Assembly: GCA_025363605.1 (NCBI GenBank)
Contig: JANYDO010000090.1
Span: 1-42,633 of the forward strand
Source: Candidatus Kapaibacterium sp.
GTDB lineage: Bacteria; Bacteroidota; Ignavibacteria; Kapaibacteriales; UBA4661
Direction of reading: 5' to 3'
Length of the DNA stretch: 42,633 bases
Below the pieces are notes generated by a model. The model worked only from the letters and a program-made list of their open reading frames with translations. It did no database searches and was not told where the DNA came from. A program made the position numbers and the translations under genes. Below, piece by piece: positions 14,986-24,900 of this stretch. Within the stretch, counting starts at the first letter, position 1, and each line of letters begins with the position of its first letter.

Positions 14986-16146
14986 ATGACACAGCTTGAA
15001 TCACTACTTTCGTCGCTTCTCCGCGAAACGCTCTGCATTGCCACATTGGGTATCATTGGCGTGACGGTGATGTTCGCTCAAAAGCAGGAAATCCCTGTGT
15101 TGAAAGGCATCACAGCGAAAACTGTTACCACAAGCCGCATTACCACGCGGGTTCTTTTTTCTGGCACAGAAAATGGCGTACCCGTGCTGTTTCTACATGG
15201 AAATCTCTGCTCGGCGACGTGGTGGGAAGAAACGATGCTTGCGCTTCCGAAGGGTTTTCGCGGCGTTGCACCCGACCAGCGCGGCTTTGGCGATGCGGAC
15301 ACTGCCAAGAAAGTAGATGCTACGCGGGGTATGGGCGATTTAGCGGATGACGCATTAGCACTGATGGACGCACTGAAGGTGACGAAATTTCATGTCGTGG
15401 GTAATTCGCTCGGTGGTTCGGTCGTTTGGCGGCTGATGATGCAAGCACCGGAGCGGCTTTTGTCGGTAACGCTGATTGCGCCCGGCTCGCCTTACGGCTT
15501 TGGCGGTACGAAAGATACCGCGGGAACACCATGCTTTGCAGATTTTGCCGGAACGGGCGCAGGCTTGGCAAATAAACTACTGCTCAAAGCAATACGCGAC
15601 GGAGACCGCACCACGTCTTCGCCTTTTACCCCCCGCTCAGCTATTCGCAGTGTGATTGTGAAGCCGCCATTTATTCCTGCCAACGAAGAAGCATTGCTTT
15701 CTTCCATGATGAGCGTTCATCAAGGCGCAGAAGCAACCCCGGACGACATTACGCCAAGCCAAAACTGGCCTGGATTTGCACCCGGCAAATGGGGTGTTGT
15801 CAACGGGCTGTCGCCACAATACGCAGGCGATGTGTCAAAAATTTGGCTAGCAGCGAAGAAAGTATCGGTGCTGTGGGTGCGCGGTGCAAACGATATGCTT
15901 GTTTCCAACACAGCCGCTTCCGATATTGCCACGCTCGGTGTGCGAGGTTTTGTGCCGAAGTATCCGGGCAAGGACATTTATCCGCAACAGCCGATGCTTG
16001 ACCAAACACGGGTGGTACTGGAAAAATACAAACAAGGCGGCGGACAATACCGCGAAGTCGTAATAGAAAACACCGCTCACGTCCCGCACCTTGAGAATCC
16101 AAGCGAGTTCAACAAACATTTCCACCATCTTTTACAATCAAAATAA
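14986..16146 (+). CDS. Exported alpha/beta hydrolase
   Basis: This is a 386-residue protein from the ATG at 14986; the open frame upstream runs through the REP-like repeat and is not coding. An N-terminal hydrophobic segment (CIATLGIIGVTVMFAQ, about residues 17-32) looks like a signal peptide or anchor, so the enzyme probably works in the periplasm. The alpha/beta hydrolase core is complete: oxyanion motif HGNLCSATWW (71-80), nucleophile S141 in GNSLGGS, acid D303 in RGANDML, and base H365 in NTAHVPH. The DQRGFGDAD segment is typical of esterase, epoxide hydrolase and haloalkane dehalogenase relatives. Inference: it releases an acid from an ester or lipid before CoA activation. The SDR gene starts 4 nt after its stop. 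Confidence 0.85.
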   Translation: MTQLESLLSSLLRETLCIATLGIIGVTVMFAQKQEIPVLKGITAKTVTTSRITTRVLFSGTENGVPVLFLHGNLCSATWWEETMLALPKGFRGVAPDQRGFGDADTAKKVDATRGMGDLADDALALMDALKVTKFHVVGNSLGGSVVWRLMMQAPERLLSVTLIAPGSPYGFGGTKDTAGTPCFADFAGTGAGLANKLLLKAIRDGDRTTSSPFTPRSAIRSVIVKPPFIPANEEALLSSMMSVHQGAEATPDDITPSQNWPGFAPGKWGVVNGLSPQYAGDVSKIWLAAKKVSVLWVRGANDMLVSNTAASDIATLGVRGFVPKYPGKDIYPQQPMLDQTRVVLEKYKQGGGQYREVVIENTAHVPHLENPSEFNKHFHHLLQSK

Positions 16147-16150
16147 TACC

Positions 16151-16897
16151 ATGACGAAACGACTTGACAAGAGAATCGCTATCATCACCGGCGGAGCGCA
16201 AGGAATCGGCTTCCGCACCGCAGAACGCTTTGCCGAAGAAGGCGCAACCGTCATTCTTTGGGATGTCAATGCCGACAAAGGCGCACTGGCTGTCGAAAAA
16301 CTGACGCAAAAAGGATTCACGGCAGAATTTCAGCGCGTCAACGTGGCGAGCCATGCCGACACGCAAGCCGCATCAAAAGCCACTTTCGAGAAGTACGGAC
16401 AGATTGATATTCTGGTCAATAACGCCGGAATTACGCGCGATGCGACGCTTGCCAAAATGACACCCGAGCAGTGGCAGCAAGTAATTGACATTAATTTGAC
16501 GGGCGTGTTTAATTGCGCACAAGCCGTGTCGCAGTACATGGCGGAACGTGGCTACGGGCGGATTCTGAACGCCTCGTCGGTTGTGGGCTTGTACGGCAAC
16601 TTCGGGCAGACCAATTATGTGGCAGCAAAGGCGGGGCTTATCGGCATGACGCAAGTGTGGGCAAAGGAATTGGGTAAAAAGGGCATCACGGTTAATGCCG
16701 TCGCGCCGGGCTTTATTGCGACGGATATGCTGGAAACAGTACCGGAAAAGGTTCTGGACGGCATCCGTGCCAAAACACCGCTTGGGCGCTTGGGTTCGGC
16801 GGATGACATTGCAAATGCGTACTTGTTTTTAGCGTCGGAAGAAGCAGCATTTATCACGGGCACGGTTTTGAGTGTGGATGGCGGCGTGGTGCTATAA
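16151..16897 (+). CDS. Short-chain dehydrogenase/reductase, FabG/PhaB-like
   Basis: This 248-residue enzyme has a classical SDR plan. The cofactor loop is TGGAQGIG (13-20). D38 at the end of strand 2 (ILWDVN) favours NAD(H) over NADP(H). The NNAG motif is present. The catalytic residues are S143, Y156 and K160 (NASSVVG, NYVAAKAG). It ends VDGGVVL. Length and motifs fit 3-oxoacyl-ACP reductase or 3-hydroxyacyl-CoA dehydrogenase activity. The NAD preference, if real, points to oxidation of a 3-hydroxyacyl-CoA rather than to synthesis. It is the last gene of the plus-strand cluster and converges on the OmpA-like genes across a 141-bp gap. Confidence 0.9.
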   Translation: MTKRLDKRIAIITGGAQGIGFRTAERFAEEGATVILWDVNADKGALAVEKLTQKGFTAEFQRVNVASHADTQAASKATFEKYGQIDILVNNAGITRDATLAKMTPEQWQQVIDINLTGVFNCAQAVSQYMAERGYGRILNASSVVGLYGNFGQTNYVAAKAGLIGMTQVWAKELGKKGITVNAVAPGFIATDMLETVPEKVLDGIRAKTPLGRLGSADDIANAYLFLASEEAAFITGTVLSVDGGVVL

Positions 16898-16974
16898 CGC
16901 TTTTGAAGAAATCTGTGCAAGAAAAAATCCGTGCAATCGGCGTAATCATCTTTAATCCGTGTCAACGGATAGCT

Positions 16975-17021
16975 ACAAAAAAATGCCGTCAAACGTGAGT
17001 ATTTCTCCGCTTGACGGCATT
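16975..17021 (-). terminator. Rho-independent terminator for the OmpA-like genes
   Basis: AATGCCGTCAA (16982-16992) and TTGACGGCATT (17011-17021) form an 11-bp stem with an 18-nt loop. Read on the minus strand, the stem is followed by TTTTTTGTAGC. It lies 17 nt beyond the stop codon at 17039. Confidence 0.75.
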
Positions 17022-17038
17022 GCTGTTTCGTTGGAACA

Positions 17039-19396
17039 TTATTTCACGGGAGATTCCACGCGAATGCGCACCATGCGGTTGTATGCCTGCGCTTCGGGTT
17101 GCTGCGTATTGCTCAGAAGCGGCGTTCCGGCATCGCGTAAGACGGCAGTGCGAGCATCGAGACGAAGTGCCTCAGCAACGGCACGGGCATTGACATTAGC
17201 ATTACCACCAAAGACCGTGATGCTCACGCGGGACTGCGGCGTAATAGCACGCTTCGCAGCCTCAAATGCCGCTTTCGATGAAGCATCCATTTCGCTGAGA
17301 GACGCGCCAAAGAGTGCTTCGTAGAGATTCACTGTTTTGTCGGGTGCATTATTCTTGCGTTTGTCGGCAAGAGAAACCTGCTCTACTTTGATGGATTTGA
17401 GCGCCGCGTCGGGAGCGGCAGCGTTGTTGATGTCATACGCACCGATGCGGATGCTGAGTGGGTCGTTCGATTGCGGAATCGTTGCCGGTTCGTCGTTCAA
17501 ACGCCATTCGTAGCGCTTCGGGTACGGCTCCCCGCCACGTGCTTCTTTGAGCGTTGTGGGCTGATTGTTCACGATTTGCTGCATTTCGAGTTCCCACTGC
17601 TTCAGTCCCGCACCGGTATTGATTTCCATGCCGATATTCAGCACGGGCGGCGAAGCAAGACGCGTGGTGTATTCAATCGTAAGCGGCGCAAGTGTTTCGG
17701 CATTGTCGCTTGTGAAGCTCACACTGCGCTTGTCCGCTTGGTTACTTGCTTCAGGAGGCTTGGCGGTGCGAACAAGTCGCGCTACGGGAATTTTCCATAC
17801 GTCTTGAAGATAGACGGCGATTGCTTCAGCACGTTTTTCGGCAAGTTTCGTATCGGCTTCATCGCGGGTTTGTTGTCCCGTGATAGTAATTTTTGCGGAC
17901 GACGTAGCCATGCGTTTTCCGATGATATTGAGCACGTGCGCATACATATTGGTCGGGCTGGCATTCGCATCGGAAGGCAGTTTGTACGCCTCGCGCTCGG
18001 TGCTTTGAATCCGGCGATACCGTGAGGACGGCATCGCAGAGCCTTGGTCAAAAAAGATGACGGGAAGCAAGGTACGCTGCGATGTAGCGGCAAATTGTTC
18101 CACGCGGAGCGTTGGGTTTTCTATTTCGGTGCCGTCTTCTTTTGTACCCGTGATAGTCGTCAACAGTGCTTGAAAGACTTTTTTCTTCGTTTCGGTCAGC
18201 TCGGTCGAAATGACTTGTTTTTGCTTTTCAATAACAGCTTTTTCTGCTCTCGCAATACGGTCGCTAATCTTGGAGGATGCAATAATCAGGTTTATGGCAG
18301 AATCAGCCAAGGCAATAGATTTATCACGAAGATACTCGTTTTGTCCTTGTGCTTTAAGCGAGAGACTGCGCACACTGTCGGCTTTGCGCTCTTCGCGGAG
18401 AAATTCGTCTTGTATGTCTTTATTGGTGAAGTTAAAGATAAAACTCAGTCCGGCAGAAATGGAAAGAGGCTTCACGATAATATCATCAATGGGTTTTCTT
18501 TTACTGTCTTCGATTGGGAATCGGAAGTTGGATTTTGTGTACCCTAGACCAGTAAGAGCCGAGTCCATTTGGGTAATTATAGGCTGTAACGCATCATTTG
18601 TAAGCGGTGTAGTAAGGCTATAGCTAGCATTTGCATTAAAATAGAAAGTTCCGACATTCTTGATAGAAAGCAATGCAACCTGCACACCAATTCTTGGCTC
18701 AAAAATAAAGGGACTAATTTTATCTGTTTGAATATTGCGTGTTTGTTGCGCCAACTTCAATGCTTCAGATTTTCTTGTTTCAATTGTTGAAGTAAATAAA
18801 GGAATGCCCAAATTAACCCCTAAAAGAAACCCACCAAGGTTTAGCATTGGGGAGAAAGTTAAGAATTTGAGGTTTGTTTGGAATAGCGCATTTTTTTCTT
18901 GAGCAATAGCACTTTTATACAAAGCAGTATCTTTTTTCTCTAATGCTGCCTTTGCATTAGGTATTGAATTGAAGTAATTTTTTTTTGATGTATCGTTTAA
19001 GATAAATTCAGGCCATAGCAATGTACCAAAAGAATAAGTAGAAAGTCCAATGTCAAGATTTAATCCTACTTTTTCACCAAATAGCATCGGTGCGTAAATC
19101 GTCAACCCAAAATCGGGTTGTGGGATAATATCAAGCGAGAATCCATTGGAGCCAACAAAAGAAACTGATGGTGTAGATGTCGGAAATTCGTTATTAAAAA
19201 CAGTATTTATCGTCCCCCGCACACCACCATACACCCCAATTCCCCAGTTAATCACCTCCGAGGGCGGCAAGAGTTTCTTATTATCCTCTTCATCGGTGCG
19301 AACAGGCGGATTTGGGTTTGGCGCGGTTTGTGAGAAGAGCGACGGTGCGCCGAACAACAACGCACAGAGAAGTAACGTAGGAAAAAACCGTTTCAT
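17039..19396 (-). CDS. Outer-membrane barrel protein with two OmpA-like domains (paralog 1)
   Basis: This is a 785-residue envelope protein with the signal peptide MKRFFPTLLLCALLFGAPSLFSQ. The N-terminal part (about 45-325) looks like a beta-barrel, with alternating strands and repeated FxxxLxLG patterns. A helical, probably coiled-coil stretch (about 330-405) follows. A first OmpA-like domain (about 430-560; KITITGQQTRDEADTKLAEK, RAEAIAVYLQDVWKIP) leads into an Ig-like linker domain (WELEMQQI, YEWRLND, LSIRIGAYD) and a second OmpA-like domain (about 690-785). The next gene upstream is a paralog sharing the C-terminal order. Inference: it links outer membrane and cell wall, or supports surface machinery. 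DNA coding for the barrel (about 18580-19200) is visibly more AT-rich than that for the C-terminal half. Confidence 0.8.
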   Translation of the reverse strand: MKRFFPTLLLCALLFGAPSLFSQTAPNPNPPVRTDEEDNKKLLPPSEVINWGIGVYGGVRGTINTVFNNEFPTSTPSVSFVGSNGFSLDIIPQPDFGLTIYAPMLFGEKVGLNLDIGLSTYSFGTLLWPEFILNDTSKKNYFNSIPNAKAALEKKDTALYKSAIAQEKNALFQTNLKFLTFSPMLNLGGFLLGVNLGIPLFTSTIETRKSEALKLAQQTRNIQTDKISPFIFEPRIGVQVALLSIKNVGTFYFNANASYSLTTPLTNDALQPIITQMDSALTGLGYTKSNFRFPIEDSKRKPIDDIIVKPLSISAGLSFIFNFTNKDIQDEFLREERKADSVRSLSLKAQGQNEYLRDKSIALADSAINLIIASSKISDRIARAEKAVIEKQKQVISTELTETKKKVFQALLTTITGTKEDGTEIENPTLRVEQFAATSQRTLLPVIFFDQGSAMPSSRYRRIQSTEREAYKLPSDANASPTNMYAHVLNIIGKRMATSSAKITITGQQTRDEADTKLAEKRAEAIAVYLQDVWKIPVARLVRTAKPPEASNQADKRSVSFTSDNAETLAPLTIEYTTRLASPPVLNIGMEINTGAGLKQWELEMQQIVNNQPTTLKEARGGEPYPKRYEWRLNDEPATIPQSNDPLSIRIGAYDINNAAAPDAALKSIKVEQVSLADKRKNNAPDKTVNLYEALFGASLSEMDASSKAAFEAAKRAITPQSRVSITVFGGNANVNARAVAEALRLDARTAVLRDAGTPLLSNTQQPEAQAYNRMVRIRVESPVK

Positions 19397-19525
19397 AGCG
19401 TGGCATCCCTAAAACATGATAACAAACAATGTGATTTGCAAATGGAAACACGCAAAAGCGCGTCAGCGTCGTAATCTAACGACGGGAACACTTTAACGCA
19501 AGAAATTTTATAGGCGAAGGGCAAA

Positions 19526-21832
19526 TTATTTTTGCCAATCCTCGCCAAGCGGTGTTTCGACCGTGAGTAAGACTGTCCGCGAGTACATTCGCCCTTCCGG
19601 CAGACGCTCATCGTAGAGCGGTTTTTGAGAACCATAGCCCTGCACCTCAAGCTGTGCGCCGCGCACAAAGGACTTGAGCGATTGCGCTGCCGACTGCGCC
19701 CGTGCGCGGGAGAGCCGTCTATTTGCCTCTTCGTCGTCCGATTTGTCCATGTAGCCTTCGACCAGTACCTTTGACCGTGCCGTAATCCGTGCATTGAGCG
19801 CCTTCAGCGTCAGTGCCTGCGTCTGGGCAACCGAACTTTTTGTCGCATCGAAGAGAATCAAATTATATTTTTCGATAAGTACGTTCTCGCAATATTCTTC
19901 ATCGGTAACACGGAAAATACGCGAGGCGACAGGTACGGAACGCACGGGCGCAATCAGACTCGTACCTGATTTTTCCTGTACTGTGAGCGCAATTTGGAGC
20001 GGCTTGTCTATGCGCAAAAGAGCAAGTTCTCGTTCGTCCGCTCGCCAGTCCAGCGTAGCAGGAAGCGTGCTGTCGCCGCGTAATTCCTTGATTATACGGT
20101 CTTCTTGACGAAGAGCGAGATTCCACGACGTAATTGCAGGAGTGCTAGCATTTGCACCTCGCAACGTCGGAAGAAAGCGTACTCGCAAAGGAGCGCTTCG
20201 CTGCACAGTATCGAAGAGTTGAATAGGCTCAAGCAGTGCTGTGGTGTCGCTGGAAAGCTCCACGCGGCGGTTTTCCGCTTGACGGTCTTGCTCGTTGAAT
20301 ATACGTCCCGATTTGGCGGTCAATCGTGCTTCGCCCATCACTAACCGCGCCGAATCTATGCCCCAGACCGTGCGTAAATACATCGCCACCGCCGAAGCCC
20401 GTTGCCGCGCTACGCGGAGATTGTCACGTTCACCGCTTGCACCATCTATACCTCCCAGAATATTTAATTTTGCTTCGGGAAAACGTTTCATGCGCTGCCC
20501 GACGATGTTGAGAAGGTGATAATACGGATGTTCTCCGGCAGTAAGCGTCGTCGAAACGCGCAATTTTTCAGCAGCAAACTGTGCCGTTGCTTCAGTAGAA
20601 AGCCGCGCATATCGCTGCGGAATCGCTGCCGAACGGTCACCATCAAAAAAGATATACGGCAAAAGTGAGTAATTATGACGCACAATCACTTCTTGCTTTG
20701 GTAGAATGACGCTTTGTTCTCGTTTTTCCTCCATTTGCTCTTTCTCACCGCGCTCTTTACTACTTCGCTGTGCCGTGCGAACAATGCCAAATGTCTGTAC
20801 ATCCAGTGTTGGTCGTGCGGCAGACGCGGTTGAGCGCTCCGTCACTATCGTCGGATTCTTTGATTCGGTGCTTGTTGATGGTGGGTTTGTTCGGGTGCTG
20901 TTTTCAGGCTTGGAGTTATTGGCAAGAATTGTTGTGTCCGGGCTTACGGTGCGAGGCAGAGGGCGGCTCTCAAGAATTTCGTCAAAAGCATCGCCCGACA
21001 TTTGCAGCACACCATTCGAGAGTGCCTGAAACGTGAAGAGCGCAGAGATACCCGCTCGTAACTGGTCAGTGCGCCAGACCGTCCCGCCGGAAAGAAGGCT
21101 TGTCAAGCCCAACATATACCCAATCTCCGGCGCAAGCCGCATCACACCAAGCGGAATCTCATAGCCAAGCGAAGCGTTGCCCCAGAATTGCATGGGAGCA
21201 AGTGCTGGAATAGCGCCCTCTTGCTCATTGCGCACTCGCGGAAAGGTTTGCCTGTCAAAGCCGCCTGTGAGCGACGTGGCGGTATTGGCTGCTATCAAAC
21301 GTTCTTCCTGCGAAAAGGTGCTTTGTAGCATCCACGCACCTCGCACCCCTGCCGCCACGTACAAACCACCCACAGGAGTCCATTTTACGCCCACATCAGC
21401 ACCAAGGCTTGCCAAATGAGCACTCAGGCGGTATTCGTGGAGAGCATCTATCACATTTCCTTGTGCGTCGCCCAGAAGTGTTTTGTCACTGGTCGTAAGC
21501 AAGCCGTCATGCGCGGTATAGCTGAGACGGGCTGTGAGCGAGAGACTTTGTGCAAGTGGCATTTCATAAAGCGCTCCCAAGCTCAATCCCATACCCGTAC
21601 CAGCGCGAAAATTTGCCGGACCCTGATTAAAACTTGTTCGCGGCGAAAAAATCGGATACCCGCTCAGTTCGGGAAAATCTGCGGTGTGCGTGTTCATGCC
21701 GTAAGCGCCCCACAATCCCAAGCGAAATGGACGGACATTACCGGAAGCGGCATCATTGCTTTGTCCGTAAAGATGGTACTGACTGCCTAGAACGAAGCAA
21801 AGCAGAATGAGACGACGTAATAGCAGAAGCAT
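19526..21832 (-). CDS. Outer-membrane barrel protein with two OmpA-like domains (paralog 2)
   Basis: This is a 768-residue protein from the ATG at 21832 (MLLLLRRLILLCFVLGSQYHLYGQ, a signal peptide); extending to 21919 would read through a REP-like repeat. A barrel-like N-terminal region (about 40-290) is followed by a low-complexity Ser/Thr/Pro and charged stretch (about 315-400). Then comes an OmpA-like domain (about 434-540; LNILGGIDGASGERDNLRVA, RQRASAVAMYLRTVWGIDSARLV), an Ig-like domain (SWNLALRQEDRIIKELRG, DWRADE) and a second OmpA-like domain (about 660-760; VEGYMDKSDDEEANRRLSRA, VQGYGSQKP). The order matches paralog 1, 129 bp downstream, so the two arose by duplication with divergent barrels. 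They are probably co-transcribed. Confidence 0.8.
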   Translation of the reverse strand: MLLLLRRLILLCFVLGSQYHLYGQSNDAASGNVRPFRLGLWGAYGMNTHTADFPELSGYPIFSPRTSFNQGPANFRAGTGMGLSLGALYEMPLAQSLSLTARLSYTAHDGLLTTSDKTLLGDAQGNVIDALHEYRLSAHLASLGADVGVKWTPVGGLYVAAGVRGAWMLQSTFSQEERLIAANTATSLTGGFDRQTFPRVRNEQEGAIPALAPMQFWGNASLGYEIPLGVMRLAPEIGYMLGLTSLLSGGTVWRTDQLRAGISALFTFQALSNGVLQMSGDAFDEILESRPLPRTVSPDTTILANNSKPENSTRTNPPSTSTESKNPTIVTERSTASAARPTLDVQTFGIVRTAQRSSKERGEKEQMEEKREQSVILPKQEVIVRHNYSLLPYIFFDGDRSAAIPQRYARLSTEATAQFAAEKLRVSTTLTAGEHPYYHLLNIVGQRMKRFPEAKLNILGGIDGASGERDNLRVARQRASAVAMYLRTVWGIDSARLVMGEARLTAKSGRIFNEQDRQAENRRVELSSDTTALLEPIQLFDTVQRSAPLRVRFLPTLRGANASTPAITSWNLALRQEDRIIKELRGDSTLPATLDWRADERELALLRIDKPLQIALTVQEKSGTSLIAPVRSVPVASRIFRVTDEEYCENVLIEKYNLILFDATKSSVAQTQALTLKALNARITARSKVLVEGYMDKSDDEEANRRLSRARAQSAAQSLKSFVRGAQLEVQGYGSQKPLYDERLPEGRMYSRTVLLTVETPLGEDWQK

Positions 21833-21851
21833 CGCATAGATACTGGTTCCC

Positions 21852-21879
21852 GTAGCACAGACATTCTTGTCTGTGTTCC
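21852..21879. repeat. REP-like hairpin, family A single copy
   Basis: This is identical over 28 nt to 52-79, beginning GTAGC and containing the ACAGACA-ttct-TGTCTGT hairpin. It lies between the stop of the 1711-residue gene (21934) and the start of OmpA-like paralog 2 (21832), 20 nt before the latter's ATG. As an mRNA hairpin it may affect expression across this junction. Confidence 0.75.
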
Positions 21880-21933
21880 AAATACCAAGATTCCCATGTT
21901 TATCGTGAAAAGTATTCATAGCTTTTTCAAATC

Positions 21934-24900
21934 TTATCGCACAATCTGTATGCGTGTGGAAGTGCGTTCCGGCAAGGATGTGGTATTGGTAAGGCTTGAG
22001 GAGCGTAGCTCAAGCAAATATGTACCCGTAGGCAACTGCGAAAGGTCAAAACGAAAATCTCGCTCACCCACATCAATACTGCCAGCGAAGAGTTCTGTTG
22101 CTTGACCAAGAACATTGACGATTCGTAGTACAATATTTGATGCTTCCTGTGCTGACAATTTTACCGAAAGGTTGTCTGTTGCGGGATTTGGGGCAACAAG
22201 CGTAATGAGCGGTGTAAAATACAATCGCGGTTTGCCGCCGGAATAATTCAGTCCTAGCGTTTGGAAACGGCTCTGTGTGCCGCGCACAGGCGTACCGCCC
22301 ACAAAAGCGCTGTCGAGCGTGAGCGTCGTCACGGAGTCACTGCCCAAAAGCCCACGAAGCCGCATTGTTACAAGCGGTTCTGCTTCGTTGACAGAAGGAA
22401 CGGGAAGGCTAAAACGCAGAATACGAGCGCCATTCTCCACGCGATTCTGAACGACACCTTGCGCTGCCTGCAAAGGCGAAAGCACTTGCAGAAGCGATGT
22501 GTTCGCAATCCGTAATCGAAATGTTGCCGTTGTGTTGGCGGCAATGCCGGATCGGCGGCGCAGCATAATCGGTACATCTACTTCGCCAAGTGGTGCAAGT
22601 TTGATAGAATCCGGCAGCGCGATTTCGCCGTCGGTTATTCTCGCATTTACGGTGAATGTGCTTTCGCGGGCGCAGGAATCACGCAGCGAAATGCTTCCCG
22701 TCAAGAGTCCGTTCGCACTAGCACTGGTGACGGGTACAAAGCGAATAGTCGCCGTTGCCCGCGCACCCGCCGGTATGGGATTGGGTGCAAGCGACTCTAG
22801 GGAAAGGTTGCCAACGAGAAGTGGCAGACTGATACGCTGCTCAATCGTGCCATTATTTTCGATAGTAAGGCTTCGACTGAGAGGCGTTCCGTCGCTGATA
22901 TTACCAAAGTCTATTGTGGGCGGTACAAATCGTAAAGCACTGGAATCTTTTGTCAGTAAGATACGAAGTTCGGTGTTAAGACTGAGCGGGTCGTTTGTTG
23001 TGATTTGTAGTCGCAAAGTACGCGTGCCCAAACTTTGTGAGCGAAGCAGAACGGTAATGCTATCGCGCACACCTGCCGGAATACTCGCGGGAGCTTGGAG
23101 GATAGAGGCTTCTCGCAGCGTGTCGTTTAGAAAACGAGGCTGCACGGGCAGTGTAAGCGCAGCCGTTCCGATATTTTCTAGCGGTATCATTACGCGGCGT
23201 TCATTTGCGCAGAGCAAACGCACGGAAACATCGCTGAGAGAACCCAATGTGCCTTGTGGTGCTGTGCCTGCGGCGAAGCGAATAGTTTGCGTGGCGTTGC
23301 AAAGAGCATTGGTGAGAGTAAATTCACGCACGACATTCTCTGCCCGTCGAATACCGGCAAAGCGAATAACTGCCTTCGAGATGCTGCCCGGTGCAGTCGT
23401 AGCAGGCTCTATGCGTTCAATGGTAAAAAGGCTATCCAGAATACGCGGAAACCCCTGCCACACAAGCGGTTTTGTACCGGTATTGGTGATAAATACGGTG
23501 TCCCGTACAGGAAGAAAATCTGCCGGGGTAGGAAAGCGTAGTAGAGTTGGGAAAAGCGAAAAACTCGCTGTTTCGCTCACACCGGAAAGTCGTACTCGTA
23601 TAATGCCGTTAGCGCTTGTGGTTGTATCGTTGGAGTGCAGCACAAGCCAATTTTCGCGCAAACCCATGTTTCGTGGACGAAAGATGACGGTAAGCTGAAG
23701 CGGTACACTATTACTATCTACTCCTGCAATTGTCGTTGGAAAAGATTGCCCATTTTCTGTTCGCAAGAGGAAATCGGTTGCGGCACTGCGCCCCGCACCG
23801 ATGCTTGACTCTATAAATGCCGAATCAATACGCAAAGCACGCCTTCCGGCATTCAGAATCTGTACTTGCTGAAGGCGTTCTGTTTCACAAAGTAGTGTAT
23901 CGAAAGAAATAGTGCTGCGTACAATAACCTTTGGCGCGGGTTGGATGGTAATTGCCTCTAAGCCTAATTGCGTCTGGGTATTGCAAATATCACGCAAGTT
24001 AAAATTCGCTGTCGTGCTGACAAGACCGCTTGCAAGACTGCCGTTGAAATGAATCATTACTCGTGATGTGGAGCCATTAGGCGTTGGGTTCGGCTGCACA
24101 GCAATAATACTAAAGTCTGCTGAAAGGCGACGTGGTAGCTCCCACAAAAGCGGACTCTGTGCATTGTTGGTAAAATCAATTGTTTGGTCTGCTTGCGAAC
24201 CGATGTCAATGCGCTCAAAACGTAATACACTCGGTGTCCAGATGTAAATTGGTGCGAGCCTCTGCACACGCAACGTAACATTCGCAATTTGACGAAGGGG
24301 ATCATCCGAACGAATGATAAGCTGTGATTCGCGTACGCCATTCGTTTGGGTAGTCAGCCGAACCCGTAAAACCACGGAATCAAGCGGAAGAATGGTGAAT
24401 GGTAATGTTGGTGTATTGACGATAGTGAAATTTTCATCTATTACACCCATTGTAGTAATCGTTAGCGGTTTGCCGCCTGTGTTCTGAATACGCAACGGTC
24501 GTTCTATGCTATTCTCGCAGGTCAGTGTACCGCCGTCCACAAGTGGCGAAGTGTCTATCTGCTGAAATTCCGGCAGTATACGTGCTTGTATAAACGCGGT
24601 GGATGTGCTGCTACCGCAAAAATAGATTGGTAGGGTTTCTCGAAAAATTCCAAGCTCATTAATTGGTTGCACGCGCACAGTGACCTGCGCTGAAGCACCA
24701 ACGGGTGTGGGATTGGGAAATAAAGACGTGATAAAAACATTGCCCAGCGTACTCCGCGTAGCGACCGTTGACCACTGAAGCGGTGTGTTACCTGTATTGC
24801 GGATAGTTACGGTTGTTGTCAAAATTGTTTTTGTCGGTACATTGCCCAGATTAATGAATGGAGCAGATGGTTCAAAAGCAAGAGAGTCCTTGCGGGCAAG

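Noticed and set aside
22499-23698. 399-codon plus-strand open frame opposite the giant T9SS gene
   Set aside because: It is antisense to clear repeat-domain coding sequence, is rich in Arg and Ser, lacks domains, and arises from the codon bias of the real gene.
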